Part shown: in pieces, positions 1-10,925 of the stretch | How positions within the stretch are numbered: position 1 is the stretch's first letter | Layout: each line of letters begins with the position of its first letter | Source of the DNA: Salticus scenicus | Taxonomy: Eukaryota; Arthropoda; Arachnida; Araneae; Salticidae | Direction of reading: 5' to 3' | DNA length: 64,000 nt | Assembly: GCA_963930645.1 (NCBI GenBank) | Contig: OZ005654.1 | Coordinates: forward strand, 269,926,282-269,990,281 | Translations under genes and position numbers: made by a program | Notes under the pieces: generated by a model | What the model was told of the DNA's origin: nothing | The model's input: the letters and a program-made list of their open reading frames with translations, nothing else | Databases searched by the model: none

Positions 1-677
1 TGTCAAAAATCAAACTTAATTATTGGTTTATATGTTAATATAAAATACAGCTACTGGATTTCTTTAATTTTTAACACGCTTTTATTAGCTTCACCTGTAT
101 GTATGTTTGTAACGGCTCTGGGAGCAAACAAAAAATCTATATTGTAAAAAAAGTCTTTCCCTACGTGAACGCTGTGGCTGTGATGTAAAGCTACGCACTA
201 CGAACCTAAAGGTGTAACGTTCGAGCCCAGTCAGGGGAAATTTTTTAAAAATGGTTTTTGTTTAATTCTAAATTATTTTAATTAAAGATTTAAATGTATG
301 TAAATATTATGGTATGTCACTCACATGATTTTCTCTTACCCTGCATTTTAATACTTAGATATTTTGTGCTTTTTAGTTCACATTACTATAAAAGCGTGTT
401 CTGTAATTTTTTTAAACTATAATATTATTTTAACTATAGATGTCTATATATTTTATTTTTTATACCAACTGATTTATTTAAAAAGTAAACATTTATTACT
501 TTTACAATATAAGCTTGAACAATTTATTTAATTTTTTATTTTTTTTTTACTATAGATAGGTTCAGATCATTTATTTTCTTTGTGCTTTAAAAAAATAAAT
601 TAAAATCATTAAAATAACAAAATATTGAAATCACACAATTTTTAAATTTATTGTTTAGTTTTATTTTATTATTTTAG
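1..677. other. Intronic AT-rich sequence upstream of first visible Duox exon
   Basis: No coding exon was found here. The stretch ends in a polypyrimidine-rich acceptor (AG at 676-677) feeding the first Duox exon in the window, so it is presumably the end of an intron whose donor lies outside. The only structured part is the tRNA-like segment near 171-243. Confidence 0.6.
171..243 (+). repeat. tRNA-like (SINE-like) segment
   Basis: The segment has a degenerate A-box-like stretch (TGGCTGTGATGTAAAGC at 175-191) and a B-box-like GTTCGAGCCC at 219-228. A run of T follows at about 241-246, as a Pol III terminator would. Arms cannot be folded into a proper tRNA cloverleaf, so a functional tRNA is unlikely. 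A decayed tRNA-derived SINE is the best reading. Confidence 0.4.
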
Positions 678-880
678 CATAGTTGGAGAAGAATCGTTGT
701 CTAAAGCACAGCATTCTAGCCATTTAAGAGTTGAAGCTAAGCCAGTAGTCTTTGAAAGAGATCCTACAAAGCAACGAGTCAACCAAGTGATCAGATTTAT
801 AGAAAATAATAAACTACATATTTTTTGGGTTGTTTTGTACACATTAATTTTATTTGGCATTTTTATACAGAAGGCTTATT
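678..880 (+). CDS. Duox: Dual oxidase (Duox), exon with first NOX membrane helix
   Basis: First recognisable Duox exon in the window. The acceptor AG is at 676-677 and the donor GT at 881. The reading frame starts at 679; base 678 completes a codon begun upstream. The peptide has a charged juxtamembrane stretch (QRVNQVIRFIENNKLHI) followed by a hydrophobic helix (FWVVLYTLILFGIFI) and QKAY, matching the segment that leads into the NADPH-oxidase core of Duox. The exon ends in phase 1. Duox makes hydrogen peroxide at membranes, using cytosolic NADPH to reduce oxygen across the membrane. The peroxidase-homology and EF-hand exons expected N-terminal to this are not in the window, so the gene is partial at its 5' side. 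Confidence 0.9.
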
Positions 881-3489
881 GTAAGTATATGATGTTTAAT
901 TATTTAATTTAGTATTGATATACAAACATCTAAATCACTTTATGTTTATAATTGTGAATGTGTATGAATAGATACACACAGCATTCTTTTCATATAGTCT
1001 TTCAATTCTGTATTAATGATTTATCTATATTTCAATAATATTTGTTTATTATTTTTATTTCAAATTTCAAAGTGTAGTAATTTAATCATAATATTTGTAT
1101 TAACTGGTTATATAGATAAATATTACTATACTGTAAATTCATCTGAAAATTTTATTATAACATTACTTATATGTAAGCTTTTTTTTAATTGTGAAAACAA
1201 AATTAATGTAGTTTATACAAAATCAAATATGGAAAGGCATTTTGAGAAGGAAAAATTATTAAGTCATCAATAAAATTATTAAAAACTTTTAGACAGTATT
1301 ATATATAAGATATAAATATTTCAGATTATAAATCCAGATTACAAACATCCTAATATCTAATTATAAAGATCTGACATGTCCAAATAACAGTGGAAAATCC
1401 CAAAAATGTATATTAGACTTTTAGTGGTATATTTATTAAGCAAAGTAAAAGATATAAACACTCGTGTTTGGTCTCATTGTATACTTTTCCTCACTTGTGT
1501 AGCAAGAACAAACAAACGTCAATTAACACTATAAGACTGTAAAATATTATTGTTATTCGTTTAATGGTAAGCTTCATGTAATTAAAAATTTTTAAACTTC
1601 TATTACTATGGGTGTGTCCCATACCTATGAATGGGGGAAGAAAAGGCATAAAAATTTATGTCTAGCTTTGTATAATTTGGACATCAGCTGTATTATTTTT
1701 ATGTGCAATTACTTAATCCATTTAAAAAATTTAGTAATTTTCATCCTTATATATTATATTAATACTTAGATTATTTTTTATTTTAAAGTATTGAATACAT
1801 ACAGTTTTACTACAGAATGAATAGAATGTTAAACTTTTGGCACCAATGGGTGAATCAATAAGCTGATAAGGACTCTAATTAGACTTTCCAGAAGCCTTAG
1901 TATGAAAAAAGAAAAAAAATAATAACTGTTCAGGGACAGGAAAAAAAAAACAGATTTTTCAGATTTAAAACTCAATTACATGAATATGCCTAAATATCTC
2001 CTCCACTATTGTTTCACACTACTGGATTGCTCCCATTTGATTTTTTAATTCAATGGCAAGCTAGTTCCACATTTTGGCTATTGTTTGCAAAAATATCGTA
2101 TTTTGTCAATAAGTAATAAAATAATGCAAATTCGATCCATTGATTATGAAAAATGGACTTTTCTGACACAATTAGTAAAAAATCTGGAGTGACTCCACTC
2201 GATCTTCCAAACATTAAGTATAATAATTAACGGTTCTATAAATAAATTAAAGTAAGAGAAATCGTTAAATAAACAAAGGAGAAAATTATAATTGGGTGTT
2301 CAAGTATTTTCACCCATATAGTATGTTATTTAATTTATCGCTATTGCACTTCAAATAATTTGAGCACATAGATCATAATGATAAAGAAGTTTTCTTTGTA
2401 TCCCTGTTAAAAATTATGATTCCTAGATTCACCGAAATCTGTACAGCTCGTGTGACAATGACCTGTAATATGTATATAAATTTTCAGCTTATTTGAATTA
2501 GGCATTTAGATGCTATCGCATTTTAAATAATTTCAGTCTATAAGCCATAATGATAAAGAATTTTTCTTTGTGTCCCTGTAAAGAATTATAAGTGCTAGAT
2601 TCTCCAAAATTCATACACCTCTTGTGACATTGATCTATAATATGCATATAAATTTTCAGTTCTTTCAAATAAGACGTTTAGACGCTATTGCATTTTAAAT
2701 AATTTGAGCCCATAGCTCATAATGATAAAGAATTTTTCTGTGTCCCTGTTACAAAACTATAAGTGCGAGATTCTCCAAAATTTATACAGTTTGTGTAACA
2801 GTGACCTATAATATGTTTATAAATTTTCAGTGCAGTTGAATAATTTAGATGCTATGGCTATTGCATTTTAAAGAATTGGGTCCATAGGCCAAATTATAAA
2901 GAATTTGTCTTTGTATCGCTATAAAAAGACTATAAATGCTAGATTTATCAAAATCAATAGCATTTGTGCTACAATGACGTATAATATACGTACTAACTTT
3001 CAGCTCATTAGAACAAAGTGTTTAGACTCTATCGTGTTCACTCACACACACACACACACATACATGCATCACCGTAAAAATAACAAAAACAAACTCAGGG
3101 GACCTCAAGACATATAGATACATTAAAATCCAAAGTTGAATTTTCATCATGATTACAATACTTTCTTTGCATAGTATGTTCGGAAAATAAAAAATCATAA
3201 TCAAAAACTGACCATTAACAAAAATCAGCTATCTCAAAACAGACCCTTCACAAAATCAATTAATTTAAAACGGACACTTCCCAAAAATCAGACAATTTTA
3301 AAAAATTTATTCAAAATATTTGAACGAAAAGATTATTGGTTTCGTTTCAATAATCAGCTGATAATTTTTGTAAAAAATGGCAAGTAAATTTAAATGATTT
3401 ATCAGTCACTAACAACTAACAAGTAAATTAAAATTTCAATTTCCAGGTTTGTTATGATATATATCATTAAAAAAATTTCTTTTTTACAG
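881..3489 (+). other. Duox: Duox intron holding ~172-bp tandem array
   Basis: Intron between GT at 881 and AG at 3488-3489. It carries no other gene. Its middle is an array of about four diverged units of 172 bp (2335-3020) ending in a CA microsatellite (3042-3062). The flanks at 1990-2230 and 3200-3455 resemble sequence near 51160-51690. Confidence 0.7.
2335..3020 (+). repeat. Tandem array, ~172-bp unit, about 4 diverged copies
   Basis: The anchor CATAATGATAAAGA recurs at 2374, 2546 and 2718, with a degraded form near 2890, giving spacings of 172 bp. Other shared blocks in each unit are ATAAATTTTCAG, TTTAGATGCTAT and the TTTGTATCCCTGT-like stretch. Copies are diverged by scattered substitutions and small indels. 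There is no open frame across the units. Confidence 0.85.
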
Positions 3490-3720
3490 CTTATTCAGTG
3501 GAAGCTGAACATACTGGCTTCAGGAGAATTGCTGGTTATGGAGTAACTGTTTCTCGTGGTGCTGCTAGTGCCTTAATGTTTGCCTATGCTACTATTTTAT
3601 TAACTATGTGTAGAAATACAATTACATTTTTAAGAGAAACTTTCTTTCATAAGTTCATACCTTTTGATGCTGCTATTTCATTTCACAAATATATAGCTAT
3701 ATGGGCTCTGTTTTTCACAT
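3490..3720 (+). CDS. Duox: Duox exon, second NOX helix and first haem histidine
   Basis: Acceptor AG at 3488-3489, donor GT at 3721. It joins the previous exon in phase 1 and leaves in phase 1. The peptide runs from YSVEAEHTGFRRIAGYGV through a membrane helix and the highly conserved MCRNTITFLRETF, then IPFDAAISFHKYIAIWALFF. The histidine in FHK is the first haem ligand by NOX-family alignment; its partner 14 residues later is at the start of the next exon. Identity to arthropod Duox is obvious by eye and no frame break is seen. Confidence 0.95.
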
Positions 3721-3804
3721 GTAAGTTATTCATTTTAATGTATATTAATTTTAAAAATCATATTTTGCATTGACTTAAAACTTTATTATAAAGTGCTTGT
3801 ATAT

Positions 3805-4160
3805 CCCATACAGCACACTTTGCCCCAAATACATTGCAGATACATCACACAATTTTTTTTACACCGCATCACTTTGTGCAATGATGTCATCATGCAATGT
3901 GTCACTGTGAAAGCATTTTGCAATATTTTTGCAACTTCTTGTATGCAGTTAAACTTGGATGTTAAAAGTGTGTCCCTAAGACAGTGATACCATTGCAAAA
4001 TTCCAAGCGTGCACCACTGCAATATCTATGGGATGTCTTATATAATTTCATAAATAGAGGATATTTCCACATGTGTACAACTTCCCTGAAATGTATTTGG
4101 AATTGTGTGACGTGTCTGCGATGTGTTTTCCATGTTGTGGGGATGAAATTGCACCGTAAA
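3805..4160. repeat. Imperfect fold-back element (MITE-like)
   Basis: The arm at about 3829-3853 (through TACATCACACAATT) is matched in inverted orientation at about 4108-4132, with few mismatches over about 24 bp. A second inverted pair is the TATCCCATACAG and CTATGGGATGTC blocks. Open frames on both strands reflect this symmetry rather than genes. It lies in the Duox intron 3721-8407. Confidence 0.5.
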
Positions 4161-4945
4161 GGTAATTGAAATAATTCAGATAGCTATGTATTCTCATTGA
4201 AGATTCTCATAGATATATTCAGTACATATACAAGTCTTGTCATTTAATTGAATATTTTTCTTTTTCTAAATAATGAATAATTGCATAATGATAGAGCATG
4301 TTATTGTTGTTTATAAAATAATGTTCAGTAACAACAGAAAAACATTATAAACTGGCCTAATGTAAGATAATATTAGAAGAAAAAATAAACAAGTTTTCTA
4401 TCCTAATCAACAATTTAACATGGACTTAAATTTTTTTTTTTTTTTTTTTTTTTAATTCTCTAATTAAAAAAATAATAAAGAAATCCCTAATACCCTGAAA
4501 CTGTGTAAATCAAATAATAATGCAAAATAAATAATTAAATAACAGATTTTCAGGGAAATTATTTTAACTGAAATTTTATTATAGTTTCTTTCTTCTTGTA
4601 TTAACATTTTTGCCATGTTCTTTGCAAATCAGCATTCAAGGTTTTGCATAAAATTACAATCAAATTATTTAATTGAAATGTTTTGTACTTAAGAAAATAA
4701 ATAAATCTACTTTAGTTTATTTAAAATTATTAATTTAAAATTGAATTGAAGTGTAGTTACTTAAAATTATTAACACCTTTTCATAAATTAAAAAAAATGC
4801 TTTGATATCCATGTAAATATTACATATGAAAAGGTGCAAAAAAAATTAATATTTAATTAAAGAAAATTACCCAAAATTATAGATTGAAAATAATTCGTAA
4901 ATGTAATTTGTTAAAATTGAAAAAATTCAACACTGTTTAAGTTTA

Positions 4946-5432
4946 TTAACCTTTTCAGTCGCAGTGTTTCTGCTGATGGAACACCTAATTTTAATTCTCA
5001 AGTGCAAAAACTCATCCCGGAAGTTTTTTAGCAAAAATTTACATTTATAACATAGCAGAAAAGGCCCTTTTTTGGAACAACTATAGTATTTCCCCATAGC
5101 TGAATTTGGCGATTTATTTTTGGCGATTATGGCTAAATCATAAATCATATCTCATAAATGATAAAATCATAAGGTAAATTATAAATCATAAATCCAAAAT
5201 AAATAGCATGCAGGCTGCCATATTATATCGCAAACAGTTCAGAACGACATCGTTATTGTTCAAATCGGCGCCAAAGAAAAATCGCCACATTCAGCTGTGG
5301 GGAAATACTGTAGTTGTACCCCCTTTTTTGTAACCTGAAAATTTAAAATTTCTTTTATTTTAATTTTGTTCGTAACTTCCGGTGGCAGTATAATTTAAAT
5401 GATCCGAATTACTCTGCGCCGCAAAGTGTTAA
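4946..5432. mobile_element. TTAA-flanked fold-back MITE
   Basis: TTAA occurs at 4946-4949 and 5429-5432, immediately outside an imperfect palindrome. Outer ends are imperfect inverted repeats (CCTTTTCAGTCGCAG against the complement of CTGCGCCGCAAAGTG). An inner arm at about 5075-5114 (with AGTATTTCCCCATAGCTGAA) pairs with about 5283-5323 over roughly 40 bp with a few mismatches. TTAA duplication and TIRs starting with C point to a piggyBac-type non-autonomous element, but the TIRs are decayed. The inner about 150 bp is AT-rich with repeated ATAAATCATA. Confidence 0.5.
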
Positions 5433-7343
5433 TTTTCAAAACTTCTAAAAATAGTTTGGCTCTTACTCATTTATTTTCCTCCTATTAATCATTTAAATGA
5501 CTCAAAATTCAGTAAAAAAGAATTTTTTTAAATTTGTGAAAATGTTTGTTTGTAAACAAACCGCCGTGTTTCTAAATGTAAACAAACAGTTTTGCCAATC
5601 AGAAATATAAAAAAAAAATAATAAATAAGTTGATATAAAATTATTTAGGATCACGCTCAAATAATTTTAAAATAATATTAATAATTTTTCTGGCATTCAT
5701 ATTTTGTTAATTAAAATTGATGACGTCACTTTTAATTATATTTTCAAAATTCTTTCTAGAAAATTCCATTAGCTCCGCATAAACGTAGTATTACAACGCC
5801 ATTTCAGAATAGCATCTCTTTAAAAATATGAATCAAATTTAATAATAATGAATCAATCTTTAAAATAGTCTAAAATAAATTTTCCTCCATCAAAATTAAT
5901 TTAATTTAATCTTAATTATTTAACTTTTATTTGAGCTTACGATCTAATTAAAATCCATTCTTTAAGAACTATTTACCACATGTATAAATTCAGAGGTACG
6001 TTGTTCGCAGCGAGCGGGAAATTGGAAATCGAAGGGTCTCTAGTTCTCTTGGAAGCTAGTGTTGGTCGGAAGTAGACATTTTTTTGCCAGGCCATGGCAC
6101 TGTTTATAGCCATGGAGAGCGAAATGGTGTTGCAGTGAGACCTGGTTTGCTACCATATATATATAATTCTCATCTGAATGTCCTGCTATAAATAAGGATT
6201 TTCTTAACTTTTGTTTTATTCTGGTATGTTCATCATAAATTAGTCTCACTTCAACAAGTAAGATCGTAAAAAAATGTGATCGCTCAAATCAATAAATTCT
6301 GGACACTGATCTAGCAAGCATACTCCACAGGCTTTATAAAAATCATCAGCTCTTGCTTAAGTCTTCATCGGTTCATGAAATATCCTAGGATCATCCAACA
6401 AATCCAGGCCTAATCAACTCAGAATGATCTTCAACAGCAGAAGATTCAATATGAAAGTTGAATCAGGCGTACGAAATAGGCCTAATTCAGCATGGTTTGT
6501 ACCGACATCTTACTTCATCCTGTGTAATCTCTTAAGTACATTTGCTCAAGTTGAATGATAAAATGGAATTAGATAGCTCAATACTGTTCTGGATATTCTA
6601 AAATTTGTTTTCCTGCAGAAAAAACGTTATTTTGTGCAATGAACATGTCATATACTTACTTTATAGCAAAAACATGCAAATGATAAATATTAGCATGTTC
6701 AATAACAATGTTTGAATAAGGAAAATGATTTTGCATTATACCATCTTGAAAGTTATGGAAAAAATTATCATAATTGTAATAATATAAAGCGATTCGTGCC
6801 GACACTTAATTATAAATATAAGAATTTTTCAATAAAAAATTGTGTTCAAAGAATATTTATGCTTCATTTTATTTATTTGTGTCATTGGATTAACATTTTG
6901 TGTTATAGCATCTGCCATTAAAGATTGTTGGTAAGTCCTCCATATTTTTTCTGATTTTATTTAATCATTGTTGATTTATTTGAAATTTCCAAAAATTCAA
7001 TGTTTATTTTTATTTTCATGAGCAGTCAGAAGCGGCACAATGCAATGGTTTTATAAAGGATTTGATCACCAGCTTTCATAATAAATAATTTATGGGGTTA
7101 TAACTCCCGATTACGATATTCTATTTTTAAATATTTATTTCAGACACCATTTAATCAGTAATTTTACCATTTAAAATTAAACCGAAATATTTTCTATCCT
7201 AAAATCATTGTAGTCTGGCATTTTTAGCATAGTACTTTACAGCTCAGAAGTCATAAAAATGATCATCTTTAAAAACAAAAATTCTGTAGTAAATGTTTCT
7301 TACTGCTAATTATGGTTAATGAGCAATAGTAAAAAAGCAAATG
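5433..7343 (+). other. Duox intron, no recognised feature
   Basis: AT-rich intronic sequence. A locally GC-richer block at about 6000-6150 and short frames elsewhere resemble no protein I know. No splice-flanked exon with Duox similarity is present. Confidence 0.5.
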
Positions 7344-7730
7344 CAGGGTTCATACTACTCAGGGAAAACCTGGAATACTCAGGGAATTTGAATTTTGTTA
7401 AAAAAAGTCAGGGAAAACAAAAAATTTCATTAAAAGTCAGGGAAAATCAATTATAAAACATGGAATATCAAATATTTCTTTTCTGTTAAATTATATTTTT
7501 CTTGTTTAGCTTCATATCAAAATTCAAATGATGAAGTATCGTGAAAATACTCTTGTAAACAATGATTTCTACCTAAATTTCTATCCATGATTGGCAGTAA
7601 TATAACATCATACAGTGGAAGTAGGTGTACTTTTTCCTCTGTAGTTTCTTGTATTATGTCGCTAATATTTTTTTGAAAATTGTCTGGAAAACTCAGGGAA
7701 TTTTTTTTCCTCATTTGAGTATGAAACCTG
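7344..7730. mobile_element. Short TIR element with CTCAGGGAA motif repeats
   Basis: The ends are CAGGGTTCATACTACTC and the inverse of GAGTATGAAACCTG. A 5-bp direct repeat AAATG flanks the element at 7339-7343 and 7731-7735. Inside the left end CAGGGAAAA/CAGGGAATT recurs several times. The minus-strand frame at 7517-7789 crosses the right end and is not credited as a gene. The class is uncertain; CAGGG-type ends resemble hAT, but an 8-bp duplication is not seen. Confidence 0.5.
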
Positions 7731-8407
7731 AAATGGAAAATGAAATTAAGTCCCTCAAATTTCTCTTTGAGCCCCAGAAGTTCTAGCAACCAATAAGACT
7801 TGGTAAAATCCTGATAAGATTTTTAGACCATCTGTACAGTAAACATAAAATCACTGAAAGATCACAATCAACCAGAGCTCACTTTTTCTTTTTCTTTTTT
7901 AAACACTCTGTTAAACTGATAAATAAAATTACATCTATGGTATCTAAATCAGTTTCTGAAGTGTGATGCACAAGGCTGTAGCCACAAAAATATTTTGAAA
8001 GGGTTCAAATTTTAGTGTATAATGTTGCAAGTTAAAAATTGTATACTATTTATTGTGACTATAGATTGACGTAATTACATCACATATATATTTAAAAAAA
8101 AAAAAAAGATCTTTTCTTTTGAAGAAAAATAAAATAAAAATGCGGTAAAGTTTTATACAACTATTCCATACTGTTATTGTAGGAAAAATATTTAAACTTT
8201 TCTGTTCTTTCATGCATTATTCATAGCATAGGTTTTAAATCTTTGCATTATGATTGTTATACATTTAATTCCTGCCATTAGTAGATTTGTGGATTGATAA
8301 CTTTCTACCCATTATTATTGAATTGTCTGTTAAAACAAGTTTACATTCTTATATTTCCATTCAAATGTATTGAATATGATAAAATATTTCTCTGTTGTAT
8401 TTTATAG

Positions 8408-8501
8408 TGTTTCACGTCTTTGGGCATGGCATAAACTTTTACCATGTTGGTACACAAACTGTGCAAGATCTCCAGTGTTACTTCCCTAATTTTCATCTCA
8501 A
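8408..8501 (+). CDS. Duox: Duox exon with second haem histidine
   Basis: A short exon of 94 bp, AG at 8406-8407 and GT at 8502, entering in phase 1 and leaving in phase 2. It encodes LFHVFGHGINFYHVGTQTV and DLQCYFPNFHL. The histidine in LFH lies 14 residues after the FHK histidine of the previous exon, the spacing of the first haem-ligand pair in NOX proteins. The remainder is the extracellular loop following the third helix. Confidence 0.92.
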
Positions 8502-8738
8502 GTAAGTTATTTAAAAATATATTAAAAACAAAAACTTCTAATTAAATTGTCCCTTTCTTCCCTTTAAAATGCAAAATCAATAAAATGAATACATTTGCTG
8601 AGATAATAAAAGACTATATAAATGCAGTTATTATTTCAATTAGCTTGAGCAATTTTCAGAATCAAACAAAATTGTCATTGTATTTAATTTTTGAAGCTGT
8701 TTCACTTTTTTTTTTTTTTTTTTTTTCTTTTTTTTAGT

Positions 8739-10062
8739 TCCCCATCATACTATAGGTATGGGGAACTTAGGTAATCGTGAAAATTTTCGACCTCGGTTTT
8801 TTTACTTTTCTACACGTTTTCAGGTGTGAGGAATCCGAAAATGACAAAATTTCTATGGTGTCTGTCTGTAGGGTGTCTGTTAGTGGGTTAGTGTGTTAGT
8901 CCGTTAGTTTGTTAGTCTGTGTACACAATATCTCAAGAACAAATTGTCGCAGAGAGGTCAGATCAGTTTTAAAATATTACTTTCGACACTGGCAAGAACC
9001 CTATTCATTTGCAACATTCGAATTTAAAAACTTCGTAAATTATGAGAAATTTACGATTTTCTTAACATGGGAGAATAGGACAAAAATTCACTTAAACGTA
9101 CATTAAATGGAAACTTTTTACTGTAAAAATGTCAGACCAGTTTTAAAATATCAGTTTTGATGCCGGAATGAACATCAGTAACTATAAATATGCTACTTTG
9201 AAAATTTCGCAAGTTATTGGAAATTTACGAATTTCTTAACATGGCAGTATAGGGCAAAATTTCACATAAACGTCAATTTTGAGAGATATTTTCATCATAA
9301 AGATGTCAGACTATTTTTGAAATATTATTTAGGACACTGGCATGAATATTAATGACTATCAATTTTCTAATATAAAGATTTCGTAAGTTATTGGAAATTT
9401 ACGAATTTCTTAACATGGCAAAATAGAGCAACATTTCACATAAACGTCAATCTTGAGGGATATTTTCATCGTAAAGATGTCAAACCACTTTCGAAATATT
9501 ATTTAGGATACTGGCATGAATATCATAGACTATGATTTTTCCAATTTAAAAAATTCGTAAGTTATTTGGAATTTACGATTTACTTAACATGTCGGAATAA
9601 CGTAAAATTGAGCATAAACTTCCATTTTGAGGATCCTAAATACATTAGACAACTTCAAAATTACGTTTATGATATTGGTTTGAACATGATTGAATACAAA
9701 TATTCTAATAGGAAAATTTCGTAAATTATTCGTAATTTACGATTTTATCAACATAGCGAAATTGTAAATTTTTCATATAAATATGAATTTTGAGGATTAT
9801 TGCATTGGAAATAGTAGCATGAAAACTAAACAACGGAATTGACCCCAATAAAATAAATTAATAGATTAGAATAAGATAATTATATCGAAGTGAACAGTGG
9901 ATAGCCGTGGCGGGGCAGGGCGGGGATTTCATTCTGTCACTGTATCAAGCTTTGGTCAAATTCATTTCTTTTAACATGATTATAATATGTCTTGCACTAG
10001 AAATTTCTGAGAACATAAATATGATGGGGAACTGAGCAGAGTCCACCCATGCCAACTAGTTT
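8739..10062 (+). repeat. Satellite-bearing interspersed repeat, ~174-bp units
   Basis: The left end has AGTTCCCCATCATA, whose inverse TATGATGGGGAACT recurs near 10020-10035. A second short inverted copy follows the left end itself, giving a hairpin at 8739-8770. A GTCTGT/GTTAGT-rich header (about 8866-8920) precedes four to five units. The GTCAGA-type anchor falls at 8957, 9131, 9305 and 9479, a spacing of 174 bp. Each unit also repeats GTAAATTTACGA-like and TTAACATGGC-like blocks. It lies in the intron 8502-10634. A truncated inverted copy is at 40621-41560. Confidence 0.8.
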
Positions 10063-10634
10063 TTTTCGTTTTTAGGGAATAAAATAATTTTTATTGTTTT
10101 TTTTTTTTTTCTTAATAAAAAGAAAAAGTATATTGGGAAAGTTATATAAACTATAGATACCATTATTTAGATTCATATTTATATTCATTTTACATTATTC
10201 TTATTATTTATTTATTTTTATTTATTTATTTATTTTTCACATGTGTGTATTTAGTTGTTTTAAATATTACTTTTGATCAAAGCTTGTAATGTAGAAGTAA
10301 AATAAATATATGTTTAAAGTGGTACAATTATAGAAAAATCTTCTAAAGTGAAATTTGTGCTTTCAATGCTAGGTGTTGGACTGTCGCATGATGTTTTGTT
10401 TAGAATATTTCTGATCATGTGAATGTTATTTGAAGTTACAAAAATAAAGTAATTTTTGGACTTCAAAGTTACTTATTTATTTCTGTTACAGATTACTTAT
10501 CAATTGCCTAATTGTATGTAATAATTATGTTTGAATGTCATATATATGCTGCAATTTTACTTCAGTTATTAATAGTGATTTAAAAACAATATCATTTTAA
10601 TATTTAATTATGCTAATATTTAAATATTTTTCAG

Positions 10635-10684
10635 TTCTCATCATCCTCCCACACTTGCCTATTGGATATTTTTAACTGTTACAG
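10635..10684 (+). CDS. Duox: Duox micro-exon before fourth NOX helix
   Basis: Only 50 bp, with AG at 10633-10634 and GT at 10685. Phase 2 in, phase 1 out. It encodes SSHHPPTLAYWIFLTVT, the loop and start of the helix that continues as GITGVLLVIVLSLMYVFAV in the next exon. It is called because both phases fit and the peptide matches the expected position (a loop followed by YW and an LT/IT-V-T-G-like turn). Confidence 0.88.
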
Positions 10685-10925
10685 GTATATATTTCTTAAA
10701 ATTATTTCTAAGTTACTATTTTTGTTTCTTATTTATAAATTTTTATTTTGTTTCTCTCTATTCCAGTTGATATAATCAAACAAATTAATGATGTACTACC
10801 TGTTTTAAAATGCTTCGTTATGATTTAATTTTCTTAGTTTCCAATTCAGTGGTGACTCCTCAAAACAGAAGCCCTTTAAATAAAACATTTACTTTCATTT
10901 TTTGTTTTTCGGTTATTTTCAAAAC

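Noticed and set aside
7517..7789. 90-codon minus-strand frame with protein-like composition
   Set aside because: It spans the end of the TIR element at 7344-7730 into flanking DNA and matches nothing I recognise.
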